Below are positions 1 to 9,024 of a stretch of 64,000 nucleotides of DNA, piece after piece. Each line of letters opens with the position of its first letter. Positions within the stretch are counted from its first letter, which is position 1. Source of the stretch: Coraliomargarita algicola (lineage in GTDB: Bacteria; Verrucomicrobiota; Verrucomicrobiia; Opitutales; Coraliomargaritaceae); contig NZ_CP138858.1 of the NCBI RefSeq assembly GCF_033878955.1, positions 4,305,001 through 4,369,000 of the forward strand. Reading direction: 5' to 3'. Below the pieces are notes generated by a model that searched no databases, was not told where the DNA came from, and saw only the letters and a program-made list of their open reading frames with translations. Made by a program: the position numbers and the translations under genes.

Positions 1-78
1 GGTATGGTTGAGGGGCATGTCTCACTGGCTGATAAGGCTGCGTTTGACGCGAGAGAACATAAATCTGAGGAGGATTAG
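1..78 (+). CDS. C-terminal end of an unknown protein (partial)
   Basis: An open frame runs in from the left edge and ends at TAG (76-78), giving about 25 residues that end in an acidic tail (HKSEED). The rest of the gene is outside the window, so no function can be assigned. The reading is supported only by an uninterrupted frame with plausible composition, and it could be chance. Confidence 0.4.
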   Translation, partial: GMVEGHVSLADKAAFDAREHKSEED

Positions 79-101
79 TTGCTCGATAGGCGGATTTTTC
101 T

Positions 102-128
102 GCAGAATGATTCTGGAGCAGAATGATT
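102..128. repeat. 11-bp direct repeat
   Basis: GCAGAATGATT occurs at 102-112 and again at 118-128, a 16-bp period, in the gap between the partial left-edge gene and the convergent oxidoreductase gene. It may be a local duplication or a paired binding site. No function is visible. Confidence 0.5.
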
Positions 129-249
129 TTTTCTCTATGCATCCTGGGCATGGCAGAGCTGGCACAGCATAGTGCGTAGTGTGTCCGTATATGCCACGGG
201 CTGCTGGTGGACGCCGGTGGTTGAAATGTGAGTGCGGCTAAGCTTGTCG

Positions 250-1308
250 CTAAGAAAATGAGGTATTTTTCTTCACTTGGTCGGTCACTTTGAGCACGGC
301 GACGGCTTGTTCGATGGAAACTGGAAACTTTGCGTTGTTGCGGACCGAATCGTACAGGGCGGGCCAGATGGAGTGGATTTGGGTCGGCTTTTGGGGTGCG
401 ACTTTGATATGCTCTTCGACCCATTTGACTGGTTCCAGATCGGCATAGGCATTACTGACTCCGCCATCGAGAGAGGGGGTGCCAGCAAATGCTTCGGTTT
501 TTTGGAATTCTTGATCTGGATCGATATATTTCAAATGGATGTCAGCGCCCTGGCAGGTAAGTGCACCACGTGTGCCAAAGAGAGTGTATTCATTTTGCGG
601 TAGAGCGGCCCCTCCGCTGATTTCCATGTCAATGACGCGGCCACTCTCGCCTTTGAGCACAATCTTGATATGGTCTTCCGCATTACCCAGCGCAGCCACC
701 TTCTTTAGGTCGCTCCAGATCTCCGCGACTTTGTAGTCGAGAAATTGGAGAGCGTGGTCGATAATGTGCGGTCCCCAATTGTTCAATTGGCCACCACCGC
801 ATTCGACGATGGTTTGCCAGTCGCTACGGCGCTGGAAACTATGGCGACAAAGCTTGATCTCATACACATCGCCCAATATGCCGGATGCCATGATCTCTTT
901 GATGTGATTAAAGGGGGCTTCGAAGCGGCGGTTCTGACGTGGATAGAGCTTGCCAGGATACTGTTGGCTTAAGGCTAGTATCTTGAGGCCGTCGGTATAG
1001 CTTAGGCCAATTGGTTTTTCGAGGAACACGTATTTACCGGCAGAGAGGGCTCTTTCACAATGTGCTACGTGATCCGGGGATCGGGTGGCAATGGAAATGA
1101 GTTCAACTTCGGGGTCGTTGAGGAATGCGTCTTCATTCGTGTAGGCTTTTGCGCCATATTTCTCGACGAGAATTTGATTGCGTGCCGGATCTATGTCGAT
1201 GCCAGAATGTAGTTCAAACTGCTCCGGGTAGAGCCCTAATTCAGCCGCGTGCATATTGAGTCCAGCGCGACCAAGTCCCCAAATTCCGACTTTAATTGTA
1301 TCCGTCAT
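250..1308 (-). CDS. Gfo/Idh/MocA family NAD(P)-dependent oxidoreductase
   Basis: This 352-residue protein belongs to the glucose-fructose oxidoreductase / inositol dehydrogenase / MocA family. These soluble enzymes oxidise or reduce sugars, inositols and related polyols. The N-terminus carries a Rossmann dinucleotide-binding motif (VGIWGLGRAG, about residues 6-15). The family EKPIG motif follows near residue 97, with its lysine in the usual catalytic position, and the C-terminal alpha/beta domain is complete. Length is normal. I chose the ATG at 1308 because it puts the Rossmann strand at the usual distance; an in-frame ATG at 1317 adds three residues. The gene stands alone, divergent from the next gene, so the substrate cannot be told from context. 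Confidence 0.88.
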   Translation of the reverse strand: MTDTIKVGIWGLGRAGLNMHAAELGLYPEQFELHSGIDIDPARNQILVEKYGAKAYTNEDAFLNDPEVELISIATRSPDHVAHCERALSAGKYVFLEKPIGLSYTDGLKILALSQQYPGKLYPRQNRRFEAPFNHIKEIMASGILGDVYEIKLCRHSFQRRSDWQTIVECGGGQLNNWGPHIIDHALQFLDYKVAEIWSDLKKVAALGNAEDHIKIVLKGESGRVIDMEISGGAALPQNEYTLFGTRGALTCQGADIHLKYIDPDQEFQKTEAFAGTPSLDGGVSNAYADLEPVKWVEEHIKVAPQKPTQIHSIWPALYDSVRNNAKFPVSIEQAVAVLKVTDQVKKNTSFS

Positions 1309-1507
1309 AGGACACATTGCTGTGACAGGGTTACGAGTGGGTGTAAAGGTTAGAAACGGTATGAGGCAGTTTGCTAACTATTATAAGTGATCTGCTGGGG
1401 CCGATTGATTTTTCTTTTAAGTTAAGTAGGTATTCAAGTGCACCTTGTTGCCTTTTACATTCCGTCTTGCGCCTGGTAGGCGCGTTGGCACATTCTTATC
1501 TGTTGTC

Positions 1508-2446
1508 ATGCCTGATTCCTCTTCAAAACCTTTATCTCAAGCCACCTGGCTATCCATTGGATTGCTTAGTCTGATTTTTTTCGGCGCATATTTTGTATTG
1601 CGGGCTTTACCTGCGGCGCAGTGTGGATTTTTGCACTACGAGGAAATTGTGAATGCAGATGGAGAGATTGAGCTTTGTGCGACCAATCATGCCGGGTTTA
1701 TTGATTTGACCCGTTTTAGTTATCCAATTGTCGCCGAAGTCAAATCGGATGAGCCACTGGTGCCAGGAGTGAAATCGACAATAGATTTATCTTTAGAGAC
1801 TGCTGGAGGCACGGGGATCGCACCACATGAGTTGGCAGTGACGCATACTAAGAAAATGCATGTTATGGTGATCGATCCATCTTTGGAAGATTATCATCAC
1901 GTGCATCCTAGTGCAGATGGCTTGAGTGGAAGTTATCAGTTTGATTTCACGCCTACGCGCACGGGGAAGTATCGCGTCTTTACCGAAATTGTGCCCTTGC
2001 GCAGTCGTAGCCAAGCAATTGCGCTGTCTGAGATTGAGGTGCCTGGTGCGGCGCATCGCCCGGAGTTTGTGCGTTCGACGGAGAGTTTAGTGGACGGGGT
2101 TCGTTTTGAGTTGTTGGGTGCACCTGAGCGCTTGAAGACTGGGCGTGATTATCGTTTTGAATTAAAGATCGCCGATATCGAGGGGGGCTCGATCGCGCTG
2201 GAGACCGTGATGGGGGCGAAGGGGCATATGGTCGCTTTTGATGGCGAGGGGCGGGGCTTTGCTCATATGCATCCGATGGATAGCGTGGCTTCGGCACGCA
2301 CCGCAGGTTTCGGCGGGACAGAGGCAGCGGGCACTGAACTCGCGTTTTTGTTTAATGTGCCCAACGCTGGGTGGTATCGGCTCTTTGCTCAAATCCAAGT
2401 GCAAGGGGAGCCAGTCTTTGGGCGTTTTGATCTCAAAGTGGAATAG
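1508..2446 (+). CDS. Membrane-anchored protein with two His-rich (HxHP) beta domains
   Basis: 312 residues. An uncleaved signal/anchor helix lies at about residues 13-31 and the rest is predicted to be outside the cytoplasm. The body seems to hold two related beta domains. Each contains a Gly/Lys-x-Met/His step followed by an HxHP motif: MHVMVID followed by YHHVHP in the first, GHMVAFD followed by FAHMHP in the second. Such motifs are common in FixH/YtkA-like domains found with metal-handling proteins, so metal binding (perhaps copper) is inferred. I start at the ATG at 1508, just before the hydrophobic segment; an earlier in-frame ATG at 1445 adds 21 uncharacteristic residues. It is directly followed, with no gap, by another membrane-protein gene. 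Confidence 0.7.
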   Translation: MPDSSSKPLSQATWLSIGLLSLIFFGAYFVLRALPAAQCGFLHYEEIVNADGEIELCATNHAGFIDLTRFSYPIVAEVKSDEPLVPGVKSTIDLSLETAGGTGIAPHELAVTHTKKMHVMVIDPSLEDYHHVHPSADGLSGSYQFDFTPTRTGKYRVFTEIVPLRSRSQAIALSEIEVPGAAHRPEFVRSTESLVDGVRFELLGAPERLKTGRDYRFELKIADIEGGSIALETVMGAKGHMVAFDGEGRGFAHMHPMDSVASARTAGFGGTEAAGTELAFLFNVPNAGWYRLFAQIQVQGEPVFGRFDLKVE

Positions 2447-3004
2447 ATGATGGACGATTTTGATACTTTTAAAGCTTCCCGCGAGAAGATGGACCCGACG
2501 ACGCGTAAGATGTCGGCGCACCAGTGGCAGCAGGCATATGCGGCTTATCGTACTGCGCGTGGCCGAGTCGCTGCGAGTGGTGTGCAATCCGAGGAGCAGG
2601 GGGACAGCAGTTCAAAGAAGAAGCGCCGTCGTTCGAAAGTCGCATCGAATCCGGGGACGGTGCGGGGTGCTCACCTCCCTTCAAATGTGTCTGAACTGGG
2701 GGTGCTGCGGCATAAAGTGCGTGAACAATCCGCGTATACGGACCTTCGTTTGATGATTGATATTTTGGCATGGCTAGCGATCGGGGTGGTGATTCTAGCG
2801 GGCGTTTTGACCTTGCTCTATTATACCTCGGTGCCAGCGACACTGGCATCTTTGCTGGGCACCACTGTGCAAGTGATTGGAATCGTTGTGGCGCGATGGT
2901 TGGTGCAAGTTTTGATCGATATTCCGGATATTGCACTGTATCGTTTACACTTGGGCAAGGGTTTGGGCGATGCGTCACAGCCTTCTCCAGAGCCTGAATC
3001 CTGA
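2447..3004 (+). CDS. Hypothetical membrane protein
   Basis: 185 residues, not recognised. The N-terminal 90 residues are hydrophilic and carry a basic patch (KKKRRRSK, about 57-64). Two hydrophobic segments follow at about 104-126 and 129-155, and then a short Ser/Pro/Glu tail. The start codon directly abuts the stop of the preceding gene, so the two are very likely co-transcribed and translationally coupled. No catalytic motif is seen. Confidence 0.65.
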   Translation: MMDDFDTFKASREKMDPTTRKMSAHQWQQAYAAYRTARGRVAASGVQSEEQGDSSSKKKRRRSKVASNPGTVRGAHLPSNVSELGVLRHKVREQSAYTDLRLMIDILAWLAIGVVILAGVLTLLYYTSVPATLASLLGTTVQVIGIVVARWLVQVLIDIPDIALYRLHLGKGLGDASQPSPEPES

Positions 3005-3058
3005 GGTCAATCTCGCCCCGCCGTATTGAGACTTTTATAATTTACCCCGTTTATTTTG

Positions 3059-3904
3059 ATGCAGTTCGTCGCCACATTTCGCCATATTGACAAAGATTTC
3101 GGCTTTGAGGATTTGGAGCATGGCTCGTGGAGTGCAGACTTTGAGGATGAAGAGAGTTTCATTCTGGCTCTGAATCGATTGGCGATCGCCAGTTCGCAGC
3201 ATTCGCTGGTTGATTTTCCTGAAGTGGAAGTGCTGGCCAAGCATGGGAGAGTGACGGTTCGTGCGATTAACGGTCAGCTGTTTTATACCGATTCTCATTC
3301 GCAGAATCGAAAAGATCTGAAGGTGCTGCCTGCGGAAGTTGTTGGCTTGCTGAGAGGTCAGTCCATGGAGGAGGTTTTTCAGACTGCACCCGCTGATGAA
3401 GAAGGCTATGTTCGGCCTCAAACAAAACAATATCGCAGTGGTCGTCATCAGTATACTTCAAGCATCGCATTGATATTGATGTGCATCGTGCTGGCAGTTT
3501 GCTTCAAGCTTATCTGGCGTGATATTTCGCATCAACCTCGCTTACGGAGTGCGCCGGATTTCGTTCCAAGTTTGAGCACTGAGACAGGTGTGCTGCGCAA
3601 ATACGCGGATGTTTATGTGAGTGAGTATCGGGAAGGCTCCATGCTCTTTGAGCTGAGTCGAGAAGGAGAATTTACTCGTTATGAGATGTGGCATTCGGAG
3701 GAGCAGGGTGGTTTTGTGCTCGTGAATTTGGATTCCTGGCCAGTGCAGGTGGGGCAGCATGAGGGGCAGACTGCGATGCTGGCAAAGGAGGTGTATCTAT
3801 TACAACCTAAAGGCGACGAGATCATTACTCTGCACGGTATTGATTATAAACGTCACCATGGCTCGCTATCAAGTATTGGCGAGGTGCTGGAGAAGAAGCC
3901 TTAG
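3059..3904 (+). CDS. Hypothetical protein with one transmembrane helix
   Basis: 281 residues, not recognised. An N-terminal acidic cytoplasmic domain of about 130 residues is followed by a basic stretch and a single hydrophobic helix at about 138-156. A C-terminal domain of about 120 residues follows, probably outside the cytoplasm. The ATG at 3059 is preferred to a TTG one codon earlier. The stop codon overlaps that of the convergent prepilin-like gene by four bases (3901-3904). Confidence 0.6.
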   Translation: MQFVATFRHIDKDFGFEDLEHGSWSADFEDEESFILALNRLAIASSQHSLVDFPEVEVLAKHGRVTVRAINGQLFYTDSHSQNRKDLKVLPAEVVGLLRGQSMEEVFQTAPADEEGYVRPQTKQYRSGRHQYTSSIALILMCIVLAVCFKLIWRDISHQPRLRSAPDFVPSLSTETGVLRKYADVYVSEYREGSMLFELSREGEFTRYEMWHSEEQGGFVLVNLDSWPVQVGQHEGQTAMLAKEVYLLQPKGDEIITLHGIDYKRHHGSLSSIGEVLEKKP

Positions 3905-4395
3905 AACTTGATGTAGTATCTAAGATTTTCGCCGCTTAAGCGCAACCTGCCGGTACTGGGGTCGCCGTCGTCGATATGCTCATCGATATCTATAAGGCGA
4001 ACGGGATCAATGGCGATCGGGGATTGATCGTTGTGGACAATCTCAATGTAGGCGCTTCGGTCACTTGGTTTAGCTTCAGTAGTGTAGATCCAGCGGTAGG
4101 TGCCGCCAATCGGTGAAGGGAGCTTCCAAGCCTCACTCATGCGGTCGATCATTCCTTCCGGGTGTGCGCCGGCAGTTGCGTGGGAGCTGGGGTAGGACCC
4201 GTAATCGAGCTCAAAAGTGTCGAATTCTTGTTCGTAGAGCCGTAGGTCGTGTTCCAGTGCACCAATACGGACGTTGTCTCGGGAGCGTTGAAATGCAGGT
4301 AGGGAAACTGCTGCAAGAAGACCAATAATGCTGGTGCTGATTGCCAATTCGACGAGGGTAAAACCTTGTTTTTTGTGGGTGAGAGGTCCTAACAT
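3901..4395 (-). CDS. Prepilin-type N-terminal methylation domain protein (pseudopilin-like)
   Basis: 164 residues. The N-terminus has a short basic leader ending in KKQG followed by FTLVELAIS, the class III prepilin signal cut by prepilin peptidase between Gly and Phe and kept by Glu at +5. A hydrophobic helix follows. The globular part resembles type II secretion/type IV pseudopilins in size, but its C-terminus is not recognised. I start at the ATG at 4395 because it gives a normal leader; the ATG at 4434 would make it unusually long. No other pilus or type II secretion gene lies nearby, so it is an orphan that would use machinery encoded elsewhere. Confidence 0.8.
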   Translation of the reverse strand: MLGPLTHKKQGFTLVELAISTSIIGLLAAVSLPAFQRSRDNVRIGALEHDLRLYEQEFDTFELDYGSYPSSHATAGAHPEGMIDRMSEAWKLPSPIGGTYRWIYTTEAKPSDRSAYIEIVHNDQSPIAIDPVRLIDIDEHIDDGDPSTGRLRLSGENLRYYIKF

Positions 4396-4470
4396 AGACT
4401 CTATATATACATATTTTTTACAATCAGGGAACATTTTTATGCCGATGGGGGCAGTGCATAAGTAAAAGTG

Positions 4471-5328
4471 CTAGCTATGGTAGCCCAGTAGCTCAATTTT
4501 TAATGTAGCAGCTTTCTTTAGCAGCGAGTCTTTATCGAGCATAATCACGCGGTCGACTTCGAGCGCGGCGGTTTGAATGCCTGCTTGGTGCATGACATCG
4601 AGAGTGCGTTCCCCAAAGACGGGGACATCGAAACGATAGTCTTGCTGGCGCTTCACTGTTTTCACAAAGATGAGGCCGTCTGTCTTAAAGGCACCAGCAC
4701 GTTGCAGCATGGGGTCGGTGCCTTCATAAGCTTCGACTGCGAGTACGGTGCCTTTACGCACAACCGCGCCTTGGCCAATGTCGAGCTCGGTAATGCCCTT
4801 TGCGATTTGAATACCGTGTTGAATGAATTCCATCGGTGCTTTGAGTTTACCTTCAGTCATCAGCCCTTCGCTGGCGAGCTGATCATCTAGAAAACTGCGG
4901 GCATCGAGCATTTGGATATCGATGGCTTCGATCTCGGCGGCAATCGCTCCAAAGATCGTTTCGGCGTTCTTAATTTTTAAGCTATTGAGTATCGCGAGTG
5001 CTTTGAGATCGGGGTGTAGGCCATGAAAGAGGCGTTTGGGTGTGATTTGCCCGGCCATGACTGCGTAGTGACAGCCGAGTTTCTTAAGTGACTTGAGTAA
5101 CTTTCCCAGCTGTCCGACTTTGATTTGTAGGTGTTGCTGGGGCGGGATGGATTCGATTAAGCTGGCCTCGGTTTCGCCTTTAAAAGAAATCAAGCGAAGT
5201 GGCAAGCCAGCCGCACGAATACGCTCGGCCATCAGGATGGGGTAGAGTCCTTTGCCTGCAATGAGGCCGATCGGTTGGGCATCAAAGTTGGGGGGCAGAT
5301 AGCTCGAAATGCTGTTGGGCTTAGTCAT
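4471..5328 (-). CDS. lpxI: UDP-2,3-diacylglucosamine pyrophosphatase LpxI
   Basis: 285 residues, matching the LpxI (DUF1009) family in length and sequence. LpxI hydrolyses UDP-2,3-diacylglucosamine to lipid X and UMP, the fourth step of lipid A synthesis at the inner membrane. Recognisable features are the N-terminal IGLIAGKGLYPILMAE segment, the GQLGKLLKSLKK and MAGQITPKRLF region, and the C-terminal FKTDGLIFVKTVKRQQDYRF segment. The start overlaps the end of the FecR-like gene upstream by 8 bp, so the two are probably translationally coupled. The protein marks an LPS-making outer membrane. LpxI normally replaces LpxH, yet an LpxH-like protein is also encoded at 20970-21839. Confidence 0.93.
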   Translation of the reverse strand: MTKPNSISSYLPPNFDAQPIGLIAGKGLYPILMAERIRAAGLPLRLISFKGETEASLIESIPPQQHLQIKVGQLGKLLKSLKKLGCHYAVMAGQITPKRLFHGLHPDLKALAILNSLKIKNAETIFGAIAAEIEAIDIQMLDARSFLDDQLASEGLMTEGKLKAPMEFIQHGIQIAKGITELDIGQGAVVRKGTVLAVEAYEGTDPMLQRAGAFKTDGLIFVKTVKRQQDYRFDVPVFGERTLDVMHQAGIQTAALEVDRVIMLDKDSLLKKAATLKIELLGYHS

Positions 5329-6211
5329 TAAATTGATAAGGACGGAGGTCCGCTTGCTTGAAATAGTCAGGACTTACAATGAGGACTGGCACGGGGGGCG
5401 CGTCAGCGCGTGCATTGGCTTGAAAGACTACACGCTTGCTGGCATGTTGAGCGGCCTGACACAATTGTGTTTCCGCTGCATCCAGTGACTCGACTGTTGT
5501 GGCCTCTGCAATTTGTTGGCGCTCGATGCTCTGCTCACTAATACGCACTGATTTGGGAGCGGAAATGAATTCGCGGGCCTGTTGCTGGGGGTAATAGTAG
5601 GTTAAATTGCCCTCGTAGGCGGTGATATGTAGCCCTGTTGTGTCGAGTTGTATCAAGCAGGTGCCTTTGTGTAGGCGTACTTCGCCTTTAGGGAGGTGGA
5701 TGCGTAACTCTGAGAGGGGCGAGAGTCGATTACTGGCGATGGCTAACTGGCCTTGTGATAATTGTAGACGAAGTTTGGATGTAGACGGTTCGAAGCCTGG
5801 ACTGAGGTCTTCATTCTTGAAGCTTTGTTGGCTGTATTCGAGGCACTGCAGGGCTGTTTCTTCGTTGAGCGCGATGGCCACGGCATTGGAAAATGTTAGA
5901 AACAGTTGTCCGTCTTGCTGCGTTGAGATACGAAGACCTTCGGGTTGCAGCACTTTATGTGGTTTCGTTGCCACCGCTTGGCCCGAGGCATTCGATGCCT
6001 GGACTAAGCCGCTACGACTGGTGATGATGGCACTGCCCTCTATCATCGTTTGCGCCGGCAGTGCTGGCACTTTACAGAGGCAGAGTGCGGCGATAACGTA
6101 TATGAGAGGGCGAGCTCGTTGGCTGGTCTCGCGGGCAAAGGCAAGCAGGCGTCCAGCGGCTGTTGTCGCCGGACGCCCAGAGTTTGCATGCCGTATCCTG
6201 CAATTAGTCAT
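5321..6211 (-). CDS. FecR-like exported protein
   Basis: 296 residues. A long basic N-terminus leads into a hydrophobic segment at about 36-52 ending in PALPAQ, probably a signal peptide or anchor. The central part (GLRISTQQDGQLFLTFSNA, then a GQLAI and KGEVRLHKG pattern) resembles the beta-rich FecR domain, although no sigma factor or TonB receptor lies nearby. The ATG lies two bases after the leuS stop codon and the 3' end overlaps lpxI, so it sits in a leuS-lpxI transcript. The function is unknown; an envelope role is inferred from the export signal and lpxI. Confidence 0.65.
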   Translation of the reverse strand: MTNCRIRHANSGRPATTAAGRLLAFARETSQRARPLIYVIAALCLCKVPALPAQTMIEGSAIITSRSGLVQASNASGQAVATKPHKVLQPEGLRISTQQDGQLFLTFSNAVAIALNEETALQCLEYSQQSFKNEDLSPGFEPSTSKLRLQLSQGQLAIASNRLSPLSELRIHLPKGEVRLHKGTCLIQLDTTGLHITAYEGNLTYYYPQQQAREFISAPKSVRISEQSIERQQIAEATTVESLDAAETQLCQAAQHASKRVVFQANARADAPPVPVLIVSPDYFKQADLRPYQFND

Positions 6212-6213
6212 GA

Positions 6214-8793
6214 CTAGACGGCCACGATATTGACGATCTTGCCCGGCACGTAGATCTCTTTCTTAATCGTCTTGCCGTCGATGAAGCCCTGCACGCGCTC
6301 GTTGGCCTTGGCGGCCGCGATGGCATCGTCCTTGGATACATCGGCGGGCAGTTGTGCGTCGCCCCGATACTTGCCGTTGACTTGGAAGATGATTTTGACG
6401 CTGTCCTCGACGAGCTTGCTTTCATCGTATTTCGGCCAGCCGGCTTCGACGATGCTACCTTCGTGCCCGAGGCGTTGCCAGAGTTCTTCGGCGATGTGTG
6501 GTGCCAGAGGGGCGAGCAGTTTGATGAAGTCTTCGACTGCTTCGCGAGGCAGGGCCTCCGTCTTGGCGAGTTGATTGATGCAGATCATCATTTGCGAGAT
6601 CGCCGTGTTGAAGCCTAAGCTGCTGTAGTCTTCGGTGACTTTCTTGATGGTGGCGTGCAATACGCGCTCCGTTTCGGGATCGAGTGCGTCGCTTTGACCG
6701 ATCTTGAGTTGGAGCTCGCCATCATCGGCTACCACCAGGCGCCATGTCTTGCGCAGGAAGCGGGCGATGCCTTCGATGCCCTTGGTGTTCCAAGGCTTCA
6801 TCGCTTCAAGAGGACCGAGGAACATCAAGTAAAGACGTAGCGCATCGGCTCCGTAGCTTTCGATGATGGTTTCAGGGTTGACCACATTACCGCGGCTTTT
6901 GGACATCTTCTCACCGTCTTCGCCGAGGATAATGCCTTGGTGAAAGAGTTTCTTAAAGGGCTCGGGATCGCTGACAACGCCGATATCGTATAGAATGTGG
7001 TGCCAGAAGCGAGCGTAGAGCAGATGGAGCACCGCGTGCTCGGCCCCGCCGATGTAGAGATCCGGGGTGCCCCAATACTTTTCTTTTTCAGGGTCGATTA
7101 GAGCCTCGGTGTTTTTCGGGTCGACGTAGCGCAGGTAATACCAGCAAGAACCCGCCCATTGCGGCATGGTATTGGTTTCACGGATCGCGGGGACCCAGCC
7201 GTCCTGGGCCTCCGTGGAAGTGGCGCCGGTCGCGGGGTCGATGAAGACATGTAGCCAATTTTCGGCCTTAGAGAGCGGGCTTTGTCCGTCCGGAGAGGGG
7301 GTGTAGCTCTCGACTTCGGGCAGTTCCAGTGGGAGCTCGGCTTCGGGCAGGATGATGGCGTAGAGCAGCTCGCCGTCGACTTCACAAGTGACGGGGCGCT
7401 CCACAGACTTGAGAGAGTCATCGACCAAGTCGTAGTTGCTTTGACTGAGCCATAGCACTGGGAAAGGTTCGCCCCAGTAGCGTTGACGTGAGAAGAGCCA
7501 GTCGCGCAGCTTGAAGTTGATGGTCGCCTTACCGCGATTATCGGCGGCGAGTTGTTCGATCACCGCATTTTTGGCCGATTCAGAGTCCTTGTCGCTTTGT
7601 TCGCCAGAGTTGATCAGCTTGCCAGGGCCGGTGTAAGCTTCGATGAGTCCTCCGTCCGCGTCCTTCTCAGCTTTGCCGCCGTCGTCGATGACTTGAATGA
7701 TTTCGAGCCCAAACTCTTTGGCGAATTCAAAGTCGCGCACATCGTGTGCGGGCACGGCCATGATCGCACCCGTGCCATAGGTCATGAGCACATAGTCGGC
7801 GACCCAGATAGGGATTTCCTTGCCGTTCACCGGGTTGATCGCTGTGGCACCGGTCCAAACACCGGTTTTGTCCTTGGAGAGTTCGGCGCGTTCGAGGTCG
7901 GATTTGCTCTTGGCCTTTTCGACGTAGGCGGCGACCGCTGCTTGATTTTCAGCGGTGGTGATGGAGGCGACCAGCGGGTGCTCCGGAGCGATGACCATGT
8001 AGGTGGCTCCATAGAGCGTGTCGGGGCGTGTGGTGAACACCGTCAACTGTGAGTCGTGCCCTGCGACATCGAAAGTGATTTCTGCCCCTTCCGAGCGGCC
8101 GATCCAGTTCTCCTGTAGGCGCTTCGTAGAATCGGGCCAGTCGAGGTCTTTGAGCCCGGCGATCAGGCGTTCGGCGTATTCAGTGATGCGCAGCACCCAT
8201 TGGCGGATCGGGCGACGTTCGACGGGGAAATTGCCACGTTCAGAGCGAGGGCCTTCGGGGGTGTTGAGCACTTCCTCATTGGCGAGCACGGTGCCGAGTT
8301 CCGGGCAGAACCAGACCGGTTTTTCATCTACGTAGGCGAGCCCCTTCTTGAAGAGCTGCATGAAGATCCACTGGGTCCATTTAAAGTAGCCAGGGTCGGT
8401 GGTATTGACTTCGCGGCTCCAGTCGTAGGCGAAGCCGAGTTGGCTGAGCTGCTTGGTGAAGTTGGCCACATTCTGCTTGGTAGTGATGGCCGGGTGGGTG
8501 CCCGTCTTGATAGCATACTGCTCTGTTGGCAGGCCAAAGGCGTCCCAGCCCATGGGATGCAGCACATTGAAGCCCAGTGCCTTTTTGAAGCGCTTGAGGG
8601 CATCACTGGCAGTGTAGCCCTCGGGGTGGCCGATGTGTAGCCCTGCGCCCGAAGGGTAGGGAAACATATCCAGCACATAGAATGTGGGTTTGTCTTCGAA
8701 GTCTTTAGCTTCGTAGGTGTGGTTTTCTGCCCAGTATGCCTGCCACTTGGGCTCGATGCTGGAAAAGTCGTATTCTTTGGTCGTTGTAGCCAT
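6214..8793 (-). CDS. leuS: Leucyl-tRNA synthetase
   Basis: 859 residues, a normal bacterial LeuRS that charges tRNA-Leu in the cytoplasm. The HIGH signature is at residues 53-56 and KMSKS at 629-633. The CP1 editing domain is present (TTRPDTLYGA near 254-263 and GTGAIMAVPAHD near 340-351), so post-transfer editing should work. The C-terminal anticodon-binding and tRNA-contact domains are complete. I start at the ATG at 8793 (MATTTKEYDF), which gives the family's usual N-terminus, rather than 8838. It heads a tight minus-strand run with the FecR-like gene and lpxI. Confidence 0.97.
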   Translation of the reverse strand: MATTTKEYDFSSIEPKWQAYWAENHTYEAKDFEDKPTFYVLDMFPYPSGAGLHIGHPEGYTASDALKRFKKALGFNVLHPMGWDAFGLPTEQYAIKTGTHPAITTKQNVANFTKQLSQLGFAYDWSREVNTTDPGYFKWTQWIFMQLFKKGLAYVDEKPVWFCPELGTVLANEEVLNTPEGPRSERGNFPVERRPIRQWVLRITEYAERLIAGLKDLDWPDSTKRLQENWIGRSEGAEITFDVAGHDSQLTVFTTRPDTLYGATYMVIAPEHPLVASITTAENQAAVAAYVEKAKSKSDLERAELSKDKTGVWTGATAINPVNGKEIPIWVADYVLMTYGTGAIMAVPAHDVRDFEFAKEFGLEIIQVIDDGGKAEKDADGGLIEAYTGPGKLINSGEQSDKDSESAKNAVIEQLAADNRGKATINFKLRDWLFSRQRYWGEPFPVLWLSQSNYDLVDDSLKSVERPVTCEVDGELLYAIILPEAELPLELPEVESYTPSPDGQSPLSKAENWLHVFIDPATGATSTEAQDGWVPAIRETNTMPQWAGSCWYYLRYVDPKNTEALIDPEKEKYWGTPDLYIGGAEHAVLHLLYARFWHHILYDIGVVSDPEPFKKLFHQGIILGEDGEKMSKSRGNVVNPETIIESYGADALRLYLMFLGPLEAMKPWNTKGIEGIARFLRKTWRLVVADDGELQLKIGQSDALDPETERVLHATIKKVTEDYSSLGFNTAISQMMICINQLAKTEALPREAVEDFIKLLAPLAPHIAEELWQRLGHEGSIVEAGWPKYDESKLVEDSVKIIFQVNGKYRGDAQLPADVSKDDAIAAAKANERVQGFIDGKTIKKEIYVPGKIVNIVAV

Positions 8794-9024
8794 TTTTAGA
8801 AAACGGCGAATTAAGAAGGCCGCTTTGGTGTCCGTCAACGAAGGAAAGGATGTTTCAGCACCTGAGAGGCGACTTATCGAGGAATCTTGGATTGCTTAGG
8901 CTGAGCTTGCATGTGCTTTGTTGATTGCATCTGATTCGGCTTATTATCAATATTTTGCTGATGAATTAATTCCCCTAATGCTTGTGGCGTGTCTGGTGTT
9001 GCGTTACGTTTGCGTGTATTTTTT

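Noticed and set aside
7552..8640. Long plus-strand frames antisense to leuS
   Set aside because: They overlap an intact LeuRS and have no family features.
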